A DNA stretch of 64,000 bases from Sandarakinorhabdus limnophila DSM 17366 (GCF_000420765.1 NZ_ATVO01000004.1:1-64000); one strand, 5' to 3'; counted from the first letter of the stretch, positions 33,376 to 42,834 are shown. The notes: generated by a model not told the origin, from the sequence alone. A program made the numbers and translations.

Positions 33376-34083
33376 ATGCTGCGCAAACTTGTTATCGCCG
33401 GGATCATCGGCACGTGCGCCATGCCGGCCATGGCGGCCAATCTGCTGACCAATGGCGGCTTCGAAAGCGGCAGCCTTGCCGGCTGGACGCAAACCATCGC
33501 TCCGTCATCCAATGGCACCAGCGGCGTTTACGCCAATGGATCGAACGCGCCGAATTCGGGTCAGAGCACGACTGTGAATGCCAACGGCGGAAGTTTCGTC
33601 TATCTCACGGGCCAAGGCGGCCCGGGCGCCTACGAAATTCGCCAGTCGTTCACGCTGGCCAGCGCACAGACCGTAACGGTCAAGTTCGATCACTTCGCGA
33701 ACAATTACGGTGGCCAGGTGTTCTCCGGCAACGGCCTTGATCCGTTTGCTGGCCAGCCAGTGCAGTTTGCGTTGGTTGACCTGATCCCCGGTGCCACCGG
33801 GGCGTTCAGCACCGCCGGCCAGATCCAGAGCTTCTACAGCGGGGCTGATGGCGGCGCCAATCCCAATCCGTGGACCAGCTACAGCTTCAACGTCAATCTG
33901 GGCGCTGGCACTTATGCAATCCGTTTCGCCCAAGCCGATAACCAGCTGTTCTTCACGCAAGGCGTGGACAATGTCTCGGTGAGTGGGGCCATCCCGGAAC
34001 CGGCCAGCTGGGCGATGCTGATTGCCGGCTTTGGCCTGGTTGGTGCCGCCGGGCGCCGTCGCCGGGCAACAGTCGCCGCCTGA
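33376..34083 (+). CDS. PEPxxWA-CTERM sorting domain protein 1
   Basis: A 235-aa exported protein with a signal peptide (about 1-20, cut after AMA). The mature domain starts NLLTNGGFESGSLAGWTQT and contains jelly-roll-like beta segments as in many PEP-CTERM proteins, with many Asn, Gly and Ser and no Cys. The C-terminal sorting signal IPEPASWAMLIAGFGLVGAAG plus RRRR places PEP 29 residues from the end, followed by a helix and an Arg cluster. Exosortase would cleave it and release the protein to the surface or matrix. AAGGAG lies seven bases upstream of the ATG. It converges with ilvC over a strong terminator. Confidence 0.92.
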   Translation: MLRKLVIAGIIGTCAMPAMAANLLTNGGFESGSLAGWTQTIAPSSNGTSGVYANGSNAPNSGQSTTVNANGGSFVYLTGQGGPGAYEIRQSFTLASAQTVTVKFDHFANNYGGQVFSGNGLDPFAGQPVQFALVDLIPGATGAFSTAGQIQSFYSGADGGANPNPWTSYSFNVNLGAGTYAIRFAQADNQLFFTQGVDNVSVSGAIPEPASWAMLIAGFGLVGAAGRRRRATVAA

Positions 34084-34100
34084 ACAGCAACGCCAACATG

Positions 34101-34140
34101 AAAAAGGGCCTGCCGGTGTGCACCGGCAGGCCCTTTTTTT
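34101..34140. terminator. Bidirectional terminator between PEP-CTERM gene 1 and ilvC
   Basis: GGGCCTGCCGGTG (34106-34118) and CACCGGCAGGCCC (34121-34133) form a perfect 13-bp stem around TG, with seven Ts after it and AAAAA before it. Confidence 0.92.
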
Positions 34141-34155
34141 CGCCGACGCTGGCGC

Positions 34156-35217
<1,062 letters not shown>

Positions 35218-35727
35218 TTAAACCGCCTCCGCGCCCCGGGCAATCGCAACAACGCCGGTGCGGGCGACCTCGACGAGGCCCACCTCCCGCATCAGGGCGA
35301 TGAACTGGTTCACCTTCTCGGATGAGCCCGACACTTCGAACACGAAGCTGGCCGTGCTGGTATCAACCGGGCGAGCGCGGAAAATATCGGCGAGGCGCAG
35401 CGCCTCGACACGCTTGTCGCCCACGCCGGCCACCTTCACCAGCGCCATCTCGCGCTCCACGTGCGGGCCCCAATCGGTCAGGTCCACCACCTTGTGCACC
35501 GGCACCAGCCGATCGAGTTGCGCCATGATCTGGTCGATCACCGGCGGCGGGCCGTTGGTGACAACAGTGATCCGGCTGACGGCATGATCATCCGAAACAT
35601 CGGCCACCGTCAGGCTCTCGATATTATAACCACGCGCCGAGAACAGGCCAACGATGCGGGCCAGCACGCCGGCTTCGTTATCAACAAGGATCGACAGCGT
35701 GTGCCGTTCGGAAGGAAGATGCTTCAT
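35218..35727 (-). CDS. ilvN: Acetolactate synthase small (regulatory) subunit
   Basis: The regulatory subunit of acetohydroxyacid synthase gives valine feedback control. An ACT domain opens it: RHTLSILVDNEAGVLARIVGLFSARGYNIESLTVADVSD, and MAQLDRLVPVHKVVDLT follows. The C-terminal domain ends FEVSGSSEKVNQFIALMREVGLVEVARTGVVAIARG. The 169-aa length is typical. Its ATG overlaps the ilvB TGA by one base, ensuring coupled synthesis of both subunits. Confidence 0.96.
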   Translation of the reverse strand: MKHLPSERHTLSILVDNEAGVLARIVGLFSARGYNIESLTVADVSDDHAVSRITVVTNGPPPVIDQIMAQLDRLVPVHKVVDLTDWGPHVEREMALVKVAGVGDKRVEALRLADIFRARPVDTSTASFVFEVSGSSEKVNQFIALMREVGLVEVARTGVVAIARGAEAV

Positions 35728-37475
35728 CAGACCAGTGCCTTCGCATCATCATCGGCCTCGCCGCGCTCATCGGCGGCCGAAAGAATCATGTCGGTATGCG
35801 ACGCGCCCGACGGGATCATCGGGAAGCAGTTGGCGAGTTTTGCCACCCGGCAATCGACCATCACCGGGCCGGGGTGATCGATCATGGCCTGGATGCCAGC
35901 ATCCAGATCATCCGGCCCTTCAATGGTGATGCCCTTCCAGCCATAGGCTTCGGCCAGTTTCACGAAGTCCGGCAGGCTGTCGCTATAGCTTTCACTGTAG
36001 CGGCCGCCGTGGTTCAGCTCCTGCCACTGGCGGACCATGCCCATATATTCATTGTTGATGATGAACACCTTCACCGGCAGGCGATATTGCGTCGCCGTGC
36101 CCAGTTCCTGGATGTTCATCTGGATGCTGGCTTCGCCGGCAATATCGATCACCAGTGCGCCCGGATAGGCCAGTTGCGCACCGATGGCGGCCGGCAGACC
36201 ATAGCCCATGGTGCCAAGCCCGCCGCTGGTCAGCCACTTGTTGGGTTCATGGAACCCGAAATGCTGCGCCGCCCACATCTGGTGCTGGCCAACTTCGGTG
36301 GAGATGATCGGCTTCCTGGCCTTGGTCATCTCGTACAGCCGCTGGATCGCCTTCTGCGGCAGCAAGGCATCGCCCTTCTGCTCGAAGCCGAAGCTGTTGC
36401 GGCTGCGCCAGCCCTTGATCTGTTCCCACCATGCCTTTTGATCGGCTGCCCGGTGCCCGCGCGCGCGCCAGACTTTCAGCATGTCTTCCATCACGCTGCC
36501 AACGTCGCCCTGGATGGCCAGATCAACCCGCACCGTCTTGTTGAAGCTAGAACGATCGATATCAACATGGATCTTGCGGCTGGTCGGGCTGAACGCATCC
36601 AGCCGGCCCGTCACGCGATCGTCAAAACGCGCACCCAGGCACAGCATCAGGTCGCACTTGTTCATTGCCATATTGGCTTCGTAACTGCCGTGCATGCCCA
36701 GCATGCCAAGGAATTGCGGGTGATCATCGGGCACACTGCCCAACCCCATCAGTGTGGAGGTGACCGGCGCTCCGGTCGCCTTGGCCAGTTCACGCAGCAA
36801 CTGGCTGGCCACCGGCCCCGAATTGATGACGCCGCCGCCGGTATAAAGAATGGGCCGCTCGGCCGCCGCCAACATGTCCACAGCGGCTTCGATGGCAGCG
36901 AGATCGCCCTTCACCTGCGGCTTGTAGGTCTTGTGGCTGATCACGCCGGGCTTGGTATAGCGGGCCTTCATGATCTGCACGTCCTTGGGGATATCGATCA
37001 CCACCGGGCCGGGGCGACCGGAGCGCGCGATATAGAAGGCCTCGTGCAGCACCGGGCCGAGCCTTGCTGTCTCCTGCACCAGATAATTATGCTTGGAACA
37101 GTGGCGCGTGATGCCCACCGTGTCGCATTCCTGGAAGGCATCGGTGCCGATGAGATGCGTCGGCACCTGGCCGGTGAGCACCACCAGCGGGATCGAATCC
37201 ATCAGCGCATCGGTGATGCCGGTCACGGCATTGGTGGCGCCGGGGCCGGAGGTGACGAGCACCACGCCCACCTTGCCGCTGCTGCGCGCATAGCCTTCGG
37301 CGGCATGCACGGCGGCCTGTTCATGGCGGACGAGAATATGGCGGATGCGATTCTGCTGGAACAGCGCATCATAAATCGGCAACACGGCGCCGCCGGGATA
37401 GCCAAAGACCACCTCTACCCCCAGATCGGTGAGGGCCTGCACAACAATGTCGGCGCCGGTCATTTCCGTGCCCAT
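35727..37475 (-). CDS. ilvB: Acetolactate synthase large (catalytic) subunit
   Basis: The thiamine-diphosphate-dependent catalytic subunit forms acetolactate or acetohydroxybutyrate. The N-terminal TPP domain has GADIVVQALTDLGVEVVFGYPGGAVLPIYDAL and the catalytic Glu in VRHEQAAVHAAEGYARSSGKVG. The central FAD domain has GARFDDRVTGRLD, and the C-terminal TPP domain has the DIAGEASIQMNIQELGTA and NNEYMGMVRQWQ motifs. ATG 37475 is chosen over a frame start at 37493. It begins the ilvB-ilvN-ilvC run, with a promoter at 37522-37549. Confidence 0.96.
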   Translation of the reverse strand: MGTEMTGADIVVQALTDLGVEVVFGYPGGAVLPIYDALFQQNRIRHILVRHEQAAVHAAEGYARSSGKVGVVLVTSGPGATNAVTGITDALMDSIPLVVLTGQVPTHLIGTDAFQECDTVGITRHCSKHNYLVQETARLGPVLHEAFYIARSGRPGPVVIDIPKDVQIMKARYTKPGVISHKTYKPQVKGDLAAIEAAVDMLAAAERPILYTGGGVINSGPVASQLLRELAKATGAPVTSTLMGLGSVPDDHPQFLGMLGMHGSYEANMAMNKCDLMLCLGARFDDRVTGRLDAFSPTSRKIHVDIDRSSFNKTVRVDLAIQGDVGSVMEDMLKVWRARGHRAADQKAWWEQIKGWRSRNSFGFEQKGDALLPQKAIQRLYEMTKARKPIISTEVGQHQMWAAQHFGFHEPNKWLTSGGLGTMGYGLPAAIGAQLAYPGALVIDIAGEASIQMNIQELGTATQYRLPVKVFIINNEYMGMVRQWQELNHGGRYSESYSDSLPDFVKLAEAYGWKGITIEGPDDLDAGIQAMIDHPGPVMVDCRVAKLANCFPMIPSGASHTDMILSAADERGEADDDAKALV

Positions 37476-37521
37476 GATCTCTATCCCACGCAAGAACGGC
37501 CGCAGATCGGCGACCGCATGC

Positions 37522-37549
37522 TGTTATGGGAAGGAAAATGGCAGGTCAA
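37522..37549 (-). promoter_or_regulatory. Promoter of ilvBNC
   Basis: On the minus strand TTGACC (37549-37544), 16 bp and ATAACA (37527-37522) give a good sigma-70-like promoter about 40 nt before the ilvB ATG. The short leader leaves no room for a classical attenuator. Confidence 0.55.
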
Positions 37550-37633
37550 CCGCTTTTTGCGTAATTAAAATACGAAATGATGCCAATTGACGCAATTCTC
37601 GAATGATGGATGGCATCTGGAGCCTTCTGAAAC

Positions 37634-37666
37634 GAAAAATGGGGCCCGGCATGCGCCAGGCCCCAT
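37634..37666 (-). terminator. Terminator after PEP-CTERM gene 2
   Basis: On the minus strand ATGGGGCCTGGC and GCCGGGCCCCAT form a 12-bp stem (one T-G pair) around GCAT, followed by TTTTTCG. Confidence 0.85.
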
Positions 37667-37700
37667 CTTCTGTGCCGGAATGCCAGTCCGCTGGCAGCAG

Positions 37701-38450
37701 TCAGGCAGCAACGACGGTCTTGCGACGGCGCGCGGCCAAACCGACGAAGCCAAAGCCGAGCAGCAGCAGAGCCCAGCTCGACGGTTCGGGAACAACCGTC
37801 GGCGTCGGCGGGATGATGATGGTTGCCGGATCGGTGGTGGCAACGGCAAAGGCGCGATCAATCACGATGTCCTTTGATGCGCCGCCTAGGTTCGAATTGA
37901 ACACGAAGGCCGTGGTGTAATAGCCGGCCTGCGTGATCTGGCCGACGCCCGAAACATTCTGCCAGACACGGCCGGGTGCGCCCGAAATGACTGCGGTGGC
38001 AGCAACTGGGGCGCCAATGATCGTGGCGCGGAAACTGGAATTGCCCGGATTGGCGAGGCCGTTGGCGGTCAGGAAATAGCTGAAGCCCAGCCGGTAATTA
38101 CCGACCCGCAGATAGGTGAGCTGCGACATGGTTTCGTTGACCGACAGATCGCCAACGAAATAAGCGGCCTTGCCGCCAACCGCATCGGGGCTGGCCGAAA
38201 CACTATTGTCAGCAAACACGCTCTCGCCGAAGGCGCCATTGGGGTAGCTCGCCGTGCTGTTGTAGTTGATGACGCTGGCCGGCGCGTTGCTTGGCACATT
38301 GGACTTGGTCCACTGCAGGAAGCCGCCCGTGCCAACCGCACCCGCTTCGAAACTGCCGTTCTTGATGAGGTTGGTCACCGCTGCAGCGGGAGCAGCGACC
38401 GAGGCCGCAGCCAGTACCACCGCATTGATGGCAAGATTCTTGAAGTGCAT
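37701..38450 (-). CDS. PEPxxWA-CTERM sorting domain protein 2
   Basis: A 249-aa exported protein with a signal peptide (about 1-24, MHFKNLAINAVVLAAASVAAPAAAV). The mature part starts TNLIKNGSFEAGAVGTGGFLQWT and is beta-rich, with NETMSQLTYLRVGNYRLGFSYFL and a linker of Pro/Thr/Ile before the signal. The sorting signal VPEPSSWALLLLGFGFVGLAA plus RRRK has PEP 29 residues from the end, as in the other two family members here. AGGAG lies ten bases before the ATG. It has its own sigma-54-type promoter (38535-38550) and a terminator, so it is a single-gene unit. Confidence 0.92.
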   Translation of the reverse strand: MHFKNLAINAVVLAAASVAAPAAAVTNLIKNGSFEAGAVGTGGFLQWTKSNVPSNAPASVINYNSTASYPNGAFGESVFADNSVSASPDAVGGKAAYFVGDLSVNETMSQLTYLRVGNYRLGFSYFLTANGLANPGNSSFRATIIGAPVAATAVISGAPGRVWQNVSGVGQITQAGYYTTAFVFNSNLGGASKDIVIDRAFAVATTDPATIIIPPTPTVVPEPSSWALLLLGFGFVGLAARRRKTVVAA

Positions 38451-38534
38451 CTGAAAAAAGCTCCTGGAAACCATGATCCGGCGACCATCAATGCGTGCAG
38501 CCACACACTGAAAGACGACGTTGATCCAGCCGAA

Positions 38535-38550
38535 TGCAACGACCGTGCCA
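38535..38550 (-). promoter_or_regulatory. Perfect sigma-54 (RpoN) promoter of PEP-CTERM gene 2
   Basis: On the minus strand TGGCACGGTCGTTGCA matches the -24/-12 consensus TGGCAC-N5-TTGCA exactly. Transcription would start near 38523, leaving about 75 nt to the ATG at 38450. In other bacteria PEP-CTERM genes are controlled by RpoN with the PrsK/PrsR system, which makes the assignment plausible. Confidence 0.75.
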
Positions 38551-38589
38551 AGAAATGCGATCATTCAATATCAAGGAGTTAAATGGTAA

Positions 38590-38610
38590 ACTTTCGGTTA
38601 ACTGTAAAGT
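38590..38610. promoter_or_regulatory. Imperfect palindrome, candidate activator site for PEP-CTERM gene 2
   Basis: ACTTT and AAAGT flank GTTAAC (38597-38602) in a 21-bp imperfect palindrome centred about 77 bp upstream of the predicted transcription start. This is a reasonable place for a sigma-54 enhancer-binding protein such as PrsR. Confidence 0.5.
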
Positions 38611-38639
38611 ATACCGACAGTCCCACGCGCAACCGACAA

Positions 38640-38921
38640 TCAGGAGACGACTTCCGGCAACCCGTTCTTGCGGCGGCCAAACACGGCGCCCAGCACCACA
38701 AGGCCCAGCAGGCCGGCGATGATCGGCCCGGTGTCGCCGCTTTCCATGGCGCTGGCGGCTTGGGTCCCCGCGATACCATCCGTCGTACAGGCGGGATCCT
38801 CAGCCGGGCAATCTGCCGGCGCTACCGCGCGCGCGCTGTTTGCCAGGTTCACCATCTGGGTTGCGGCCGCCGGCTGCGCCAGCATCATCAGCATCACCAG
38901 GAAAAACCCACGCCTCAGCAT
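38640..38921 (-). CDS. Small exported protein with C-terminal membrane anchor
   Basis: A 93-aa protein I do not recognise. It has a signal peptide (about 1-20, MLRRGFFLVMLMMLAQPAAA), a short mature region with two cysteines (ADCPAEDPACTTDG) likely to form a disulfide, then GPIIAGLLGLVVLGAVFGRRKNGLPEVVS. That end is a hydrophobic helix followed by two Arg and a Lys. The layout recalls PEP-CTERM and related sorting signals but without PEP, and with a 9-residue tail after the basic cluster. It is upstream of PEP-CTERM gene 2 on the same strand; the start at 38921 is preferred to ATG 38951. Confidence 0.6.
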   Translation of the reverse strand: MLRRGFFLVMLMMLAQPAAATQMVNLANSARAVAPADCPAEDPACTTDGIAGTQAASAMESGDTGPIIAGLLGLVVLGAVFGRRKNGLPEVVS

Positions 38922-39069
38922 CACTGTCCCCACCGCAAAACCAACGCGCAATCACTTCATCGCACCGCAACATGTCCGTCACATGACATGACGACCCCTG
39001 ATAGGGGCGAAATGTCCACTATTGGTTACAGCCAGTTACGGCGCGCGCCCGGCGGTGGTTGCAGCGCGT

Positions 39070-39972
39070 TCAATCGGGGCAGACGCGGCTCCAGTCCGGG
39101 AACTGGTTGCGGGCCCAGGTCTGCTGCCGCTTCTGATATTGGCGGGTGACGATGAGCGCCTGCGCCATTGCGTCGTCGATGCTGCAACGCCCGGCCAGAT
39201 GCGCGGCCAGTTGCGGCACCGCCAATGCCTTCATCACCGGCACCTCGGCCGGCAGCCCCAATGCCAGCAGCGCCGCCACCTCTTCGCGCGCACCCGCCGC
39301 CAGCATGGCCGCCAGCCGGCGCTCAGCCCGTGCATTCAGTTCGGCGCGCGGGCGATCGACGATGATGCCCTGCACCGCCGCCACCCCCAGGCCGCCGTCG
39401 CGGCGCTGCTGCCAATCGGCCAGTGTGCGCCCGGTCGACCGCACCACCTCCAGCGCGCGCAGGGTGCGCTGCCGATCGGCCGGCATCAGCCGGGCGGCGG
39501 CAGCGGGGTCTTCCCGTTCCAGCGCGGCGCGCGCGCTGGCGGTATCGAGCGCCCGCACCTGGGCACGCACCTGTTCGTCAATCGCCGGCACCGGTGCGAG
39601 GCCGTGCACCAGCGCTGTGAGATACATGCCAGTGCCGCCGACGATGATCGGCTGCCGGCCTGAGGCCCGCGCCGCGGCGATCTCGGCCTTGGCCAGTTCC
39701 ACCCAGCGCGCCACGCTGCACACATCAGCGCCGGCGAGAACGCCATAGAGACGATGGGGCACGGCGGCTTCCTCCGCCGCCGTCGGCCGTGCCGAAACGA
39801 TGGCGAGATCGCGATACAACTGGCTGGCATCGGCATTGATGATCACGCCGCCCACAGCACCACAGCCCTGGGCCGCCAGTTCAAGCGCCAGCCCAGACTT
39901 GCCCCCGGCCGTTGGCCCTGTCAGGACGGTGACCCGTTCAGGATCGAGAGAAATGGCAGACGCGCTCATCAT
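39070..39972 (-). CDS. miaA: tRNA dimethylallyltransferase MiaA
   Basis: MiaA adds the dimethylallyl group to A37 of tRNAs that read codons starting with U. The P-loop VTVLTGPTAGGKSGLALELA, IINADASQLYRDLAIVSARP, LYGVL and PIIVGGTGMYLTALVHGLAP are typical; DADRQRTLRALEV-like MPADRQRTLRALEVVRSTG and the C-terminal QYQKRQQTWARNQF complete it. About 300 aa. The start (ATG 39972 or 39969) overlaps the beginning of the divergent serB by about 20 bp, which is unusual. Confidence 0.93.
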   Translation of the reverse strand: MMSASAISLDPERVTVLTGPTAGGKSGLALELAAQGCGAVGGVIINADASQLYRDLAIVSARPTAAEEAAVPHRLYGVLAGADVCSVARWVELAKAEIAAARASGRQPIIVGGTGMYLTALVHGLAPVPAIDEQVRAQVRALDTASARAALEREDPAAAARLMPADRQRTLRALEVVRSTGRTLADWQQRRDGGLGVAAVQGIIVDRPRAELNARAERRLAAMLAAGAREEVAALLALGLPAEVPVMKALAVPQLAAHLAGRCSIDDAMAQALIVTRQYQKRQQTWARNQFPDWSRVCPD

Positions 39973-40855
39973 CACCCTGGTTGCCGAAGGCGCCTTGTCG
40001 CCCGGCGATGCCTCTGCGGCAAGCGATGTCGTGCGCGGCATTGGCGCCGAAATCGTGGCGCAAAGCTGGCTGGAGGCGGGCGACGCCTACGACATCCTGG
40101 CCCGCGGCGATGCCCCCGCCATCCGCGCTGCGCTGGAAGACGCCCTGCCCGCCGTGGACGTGGTGGTGCAATCGGGCGCCACACCGCGCCGCAAGAAGCT
40201 GATCGTGGCCGACATGGATTCCACCATGATCGCCTGCGAATGCATCGATGAACTGGCCGATTATGCCGGCATCAAGGCCGAAGTCGCCGCCATCACCGAG
40301 GCGGCCATGCGCGGCGAGCTGGATTTTGCCGACGCCTTGAAGGCCCGCGTGGCGCTGCTGAAGGGCCTGCCCGTCGCCACGCTCGACCAGTGCCGCGAGG
40401 AACGCGTGCGGCTGAACCCCGGAGCGCGACAGTTGGTGCAGACGATGACCGCCAACGGCGCGCGCTCGCTGCTCGTTTCTGGCGGTTTCATGCCCTTTGC
40501 CGTGCCGGTGGCGCGCGAAATCGGGTTTGCCCGCGTGCTGGCCAATCGGCTGGATGTCACCAAGGTTGGTGATGTCGACGTGCTGGCCGGCACCGTGCCC
40601 GAACCCATTGTCGATGCCGCCGCCAAGAAGGCGCTGCTCGAAGCCGACGGCACGCCGATGCGCGCCGCGCTGGCGGTGGGCGACGGCGCCAACGATATTC
40701 CGATGATCCAGGCGGCGATGGCCGGCGGCGGGCTGGGCATCGCCTATCACGCCAAGCCGAAGGCCGCTGCCGCTGCCCAAGCCCATGTTCGCCATGGCGA
40801 TCTCACCGTTCTGCTGCGCGCGCAGGGGTATCGCCGCGCCGAATGGGTGAATTAG
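39953..40855 (+). CDS. serB: Phosphoserine phosphatase SerB
   Basis: SerB removes phosphate from phosphoserine in the last step of serine synthesis. A degenerate ACT-like N-terminus (about 1-75) precedes the HAD domain: VADMDSTMIACECIDELADYAG is motif I (DxDxT), SLLVSGGFMPFA is motif II, and VGDGANDIPMIQAAMAGGGLGIAYHAKP is motifs III/IV. The 300-aa length is typical. The start MADALIITLVAEG follows GAGAG. The 3' end overlaps the DUF2177 gene by a few bases. Confidence 0.95.
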   Translation: MADALIITLVAEGALSPGDASAASDVVRGIGAEIVAQSWLEAGDAYDILARGDAPAIRAALEDALPAVDVVVQSGATPRRKKLIVADMDSTMIACECIDELADYAGIKAEVAAITEAAMRGELDFADALKARVALLKGLPVATLDQCREERVRLNPGARQLVQTMTANGARSLLVSGGFMPFAVPVAREIGFARVLANRLDVTKVGDVDVLAGTVPEPIVDAAAKKALLEADGTPMRAALAVGDGANDIPMIQAAMAGGGLGIAYHAKPKAAAAAQAHVRHGDLTVLLRAQGYRRAEWVN

Positions 40856-41259
40856 GCCGGGAAGAGCTTCGAAGTGAGCCACGTGCCGGCCGCTGCCGTG
40901 CCGCCGGTGAGGACGGTACCCCACATCAGATCAAGCACGGTCACCTTCAGGCTCCACACTTTCAGCGTTGCATAGTTGGTGAGATCATAGGTGGCATAGC
41001 AGATGAACCCCAGCACCGCGCCCTGCAGCGCCGCCTTGGCCACGCCTTCGGTCAGTCCCGGCCACACGGCGAAATAGACGATGCCGCCAATATAGATGGC
41101 ATAAAAGATCATCGCCGGTGTGAGGCGGAAACCGTTTTCCATCATCACTTCGCCGATTTCCGGCTTGTACAGGCGAGGGGCCATGTTGATCAGCCACACC
41201 GCATCAATGGCGGCAAAGGCAACAAGTGTAAGGCCATAGGCGGCAAGCATCTTGATCAT
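40852..41259 (-). CDS. DUF2177 family membrane protein
   Basis: A 135-aa protein with four hydrophobic helices. MLAAYGLTLVAFAAIDAVWLINMAPRLYKPEIGEVM, FRLTPAMIFYAIYIGGIVYFAVWPG, ALQGAVLGFICYATYDLTNYATLK and TVLDLMWGTVLTGGTAAAGTWL match the DUF2177 pattern. The role is unknown. The start could also be ATG 41271; ATG 41259 is preferred because GGCGGG stands upstream of it. Convergent with serB. Confidence 0.8.
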   Translation of the reverse strand: MIKMLAAYGLTLVAFAAIDAVWLINMAPRLYKPEIGEVMMENGFRLTPAMIFYAIYIGGIVYFAVWPGLTEGVAKAALQGAVLGFICYATYDLTNYATLKVWSLKVTVLDLMWGTVLTGGTAAAGTWLTSKLFPA

Positions 41260-41397
41260 GGCGCCCGCCATAGCCGCGCAGCGCCAAATTGACACCCCAT
41301 TTGACAGCATCCCCCCCCATCCGCGATGCTGTGTCGCTGCCAATGCAGCAAAAGAGCGGCAAGCCGGGTCAACGGCTGTCCAATCCGGGGGAGCAAC

Positions 41398-42030
41398 ATG
41401 CACGGCGAGACGAAGAGCGGACTGTCGCGAGTGCTGGAGTGGCTGATCGTGCGCTTCTATCTCGCCATGGGCTGGAAATCCGTCGCCATCGGGCCAATCC
41501 CGCGCAAGGCGGTGATCATCGCAGCGCCGCACACGTCCAACTGGGATTTCATCTATTATATCGGCCTCACCCGCGATCTGGGCATCGAAACCAGCTTCAT
41601 GGCCAAACGCCAGCTGTTCCGCTGGCCGCTGGGCCGCTTCATGCGGGAAATGGGCGGGGTGGAAGTGAACCGCGAAAAGGGCGGCAATTATGTCCAGTCG
41701 ATGATCGACGAATTCAACCGGCGGGATGATTTTCTGCTCACCATCTGCCCCGAAGGCACGCGCAAATCGGTGGGCCAGTGGAAAACCGGCTTCTATCATA
41801 TCGCGGTGGGCGCGCAGGTGCCGCTGATCGTGGGCATGATGGATTATGCCAAGAAAACCGGCGGGCTCGCGCTGGCCTTCATGCCCACCGGCGATTATGC
41901 CGCCGACATGGCGCGCGTGGAGGAATTCTACCGCTCCACCACCCCCAAGCATCCTGGCAAGGCAATGAAATCGATCATGGCCGCCAGTGTGCAATCCGCC
42001 GAACCTTCCACCATCGACAAGGCTGCCTGA
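41398..42030 (+). CDS. 1-Acyl-sn-glycerol-3-phosphate acyltransferase family protein
   Basis: A 210-aa acyltransferase of the PlsC superfamily acting on phospholipid precursors at the membrane. The catalytic HxxxxD motif is HTSNWDF, and PEGTRK is the glycerophosphate-binding block; GRFMREMGGVEVNREKG lies between them. Substrate specificity is unknown. AUG 41398 is preceded by GGGGGAG. The next gene follows by 9 bp, so both are probably one operon. Confidence 0.88.
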   Translation: MHGETKSGLSRVLEWLIVRFYLAMGWKSVAIGPIPRKAVIIAAPHTSNWDFIYYIGLTRDLGIETSFMAKRQLFRWPLGRFMREMGGVEVNREKGGNYVQSMIDEFNRRDDFLLTICPEGTRKSVGQWKTGFYHIAVGAQVPLIVGMMDYAKKTGGLALAFMPTGDYAADMARVEEFYRSTTPKHPGKAMKSIMAASVQSAEPSTIDKAA

Positions 42031-42039
42031 GTTCCTCCC

Positions 42040-42834
42040 ATGCTGATCAATCTTGGTATTACCCTCGCTGCTGTCGTTGGCCTGATGATCCTGTGCTGGC
42101 GCTACAGCGTTTCCATCCGCGATGTGTCGTTCATCGATGCCATCTGGGCCTATGGCATGGTGTTTGCCGTGGCGGTGGCGGCAATCCTGAAGGGCGGCCC
42201 GGCTGGGCCGGCTGGCTGGGCGCTGATCGTGCTGGTCGGCTTGTGGGGGCTGCGGTTGGGCACCCACCTCATCACCCGCTGGCGCCGGCTGGGCCGCGAT
42301 CCGCGTTATGAGAAGATCCTGGGGCACGCCATCGAGAAACAGGGCATGAGCTTTGCCAAAGCGGCCTGGTTCCGCGCATTCGGGATGCAGGGGCCGCTGC
42401 TGTGGGGCGTGTCCCTGCCGGCGCAGGCCGGCGTGCTGGCCGATGGCGGCGCGCCGCTGCCGCTGTGGGGCGTGGCCGGCGCCGCGATCGCGCTGTTCGG
42501 CATCGCCTTTGAAAGCATCGGCGACGCCCAGCTGGAAGCCTTCCGCGCCGACCCGGCCAGCAAGGGCCAGGTGATGGACAAAGGCCTGTGGCGCTATACT
42601 CGCCACCCCAATTATTTCGGCGACTTCACCGCCTGGTGGGGCATTTTCATCGTCGGCATCGCCGCCGGCGCGCCGTGGTGGACGGTGGTGGGCCCGCTGT
42701 TCCTCAGCTTCACCCTCACCCGCTGGTCCGGCGCGCCGTTGCTGGAGCACAGCCTGAAAAAGCGCCGGCCGGGCTATGAAGACTATATCCGCCGCACTTC
42801 GGGCTTCTTCCCGCTGCCGCCGAAAAAGGACTGA
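42040..42834 (+). CDS. DUF1295 membrane protein (steroid 5-alpha-reductase-like)
   Basis: A 264-aa polytopic membrane protein of the DUF1295 group, related to steroid reductases and isoprenylcysteine methyltransferases. The C-terminal KGLWRYTRHPNYFGDFTAWWGIFI and LLEHSLKKRRPGYEDYIRRTSGFFPLPPK carry the NADPH-binding motifs typical of the fold. RWRRLGRDPRYEKI and GMQGPLLWGVSLP are also family-like. The substrate is unknown; pairing with an acyltransferase suggests lipid metabolism. Confidence 0.85.
   Translation: MLINLGITLAAVVGLMILCWRYSVSIRDVSFIDAIWAYGMVFAVAVAAILKGGPAGPAGWALIVLVGLWGLRLGTHLITRWRRLGRDPRYEKILGHAIEKQGMSFAKAAWFRAFGMQGPLLWGVSLPAQAGVLADGGAPLPLWGVAGAAIALFGIAFESIGDAQLEAFRADPASKGQVMDKGLWRYTRHPNYFGDFTAWWGIFIVGIAAGAPWWTVVGPLFLSFTLTRWSGAPLLEHSLKKRRPGYEDYIRRTSGFFPLPPKKD

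Noticed and set aside
37480-37520. Short frame MRSPICGRSCVG upstream of ilvB as an attenuator peptide
   Set aside because: It has only one Ile and two Val-like positions without clustering, and its ATG lies too close to the -10 element.
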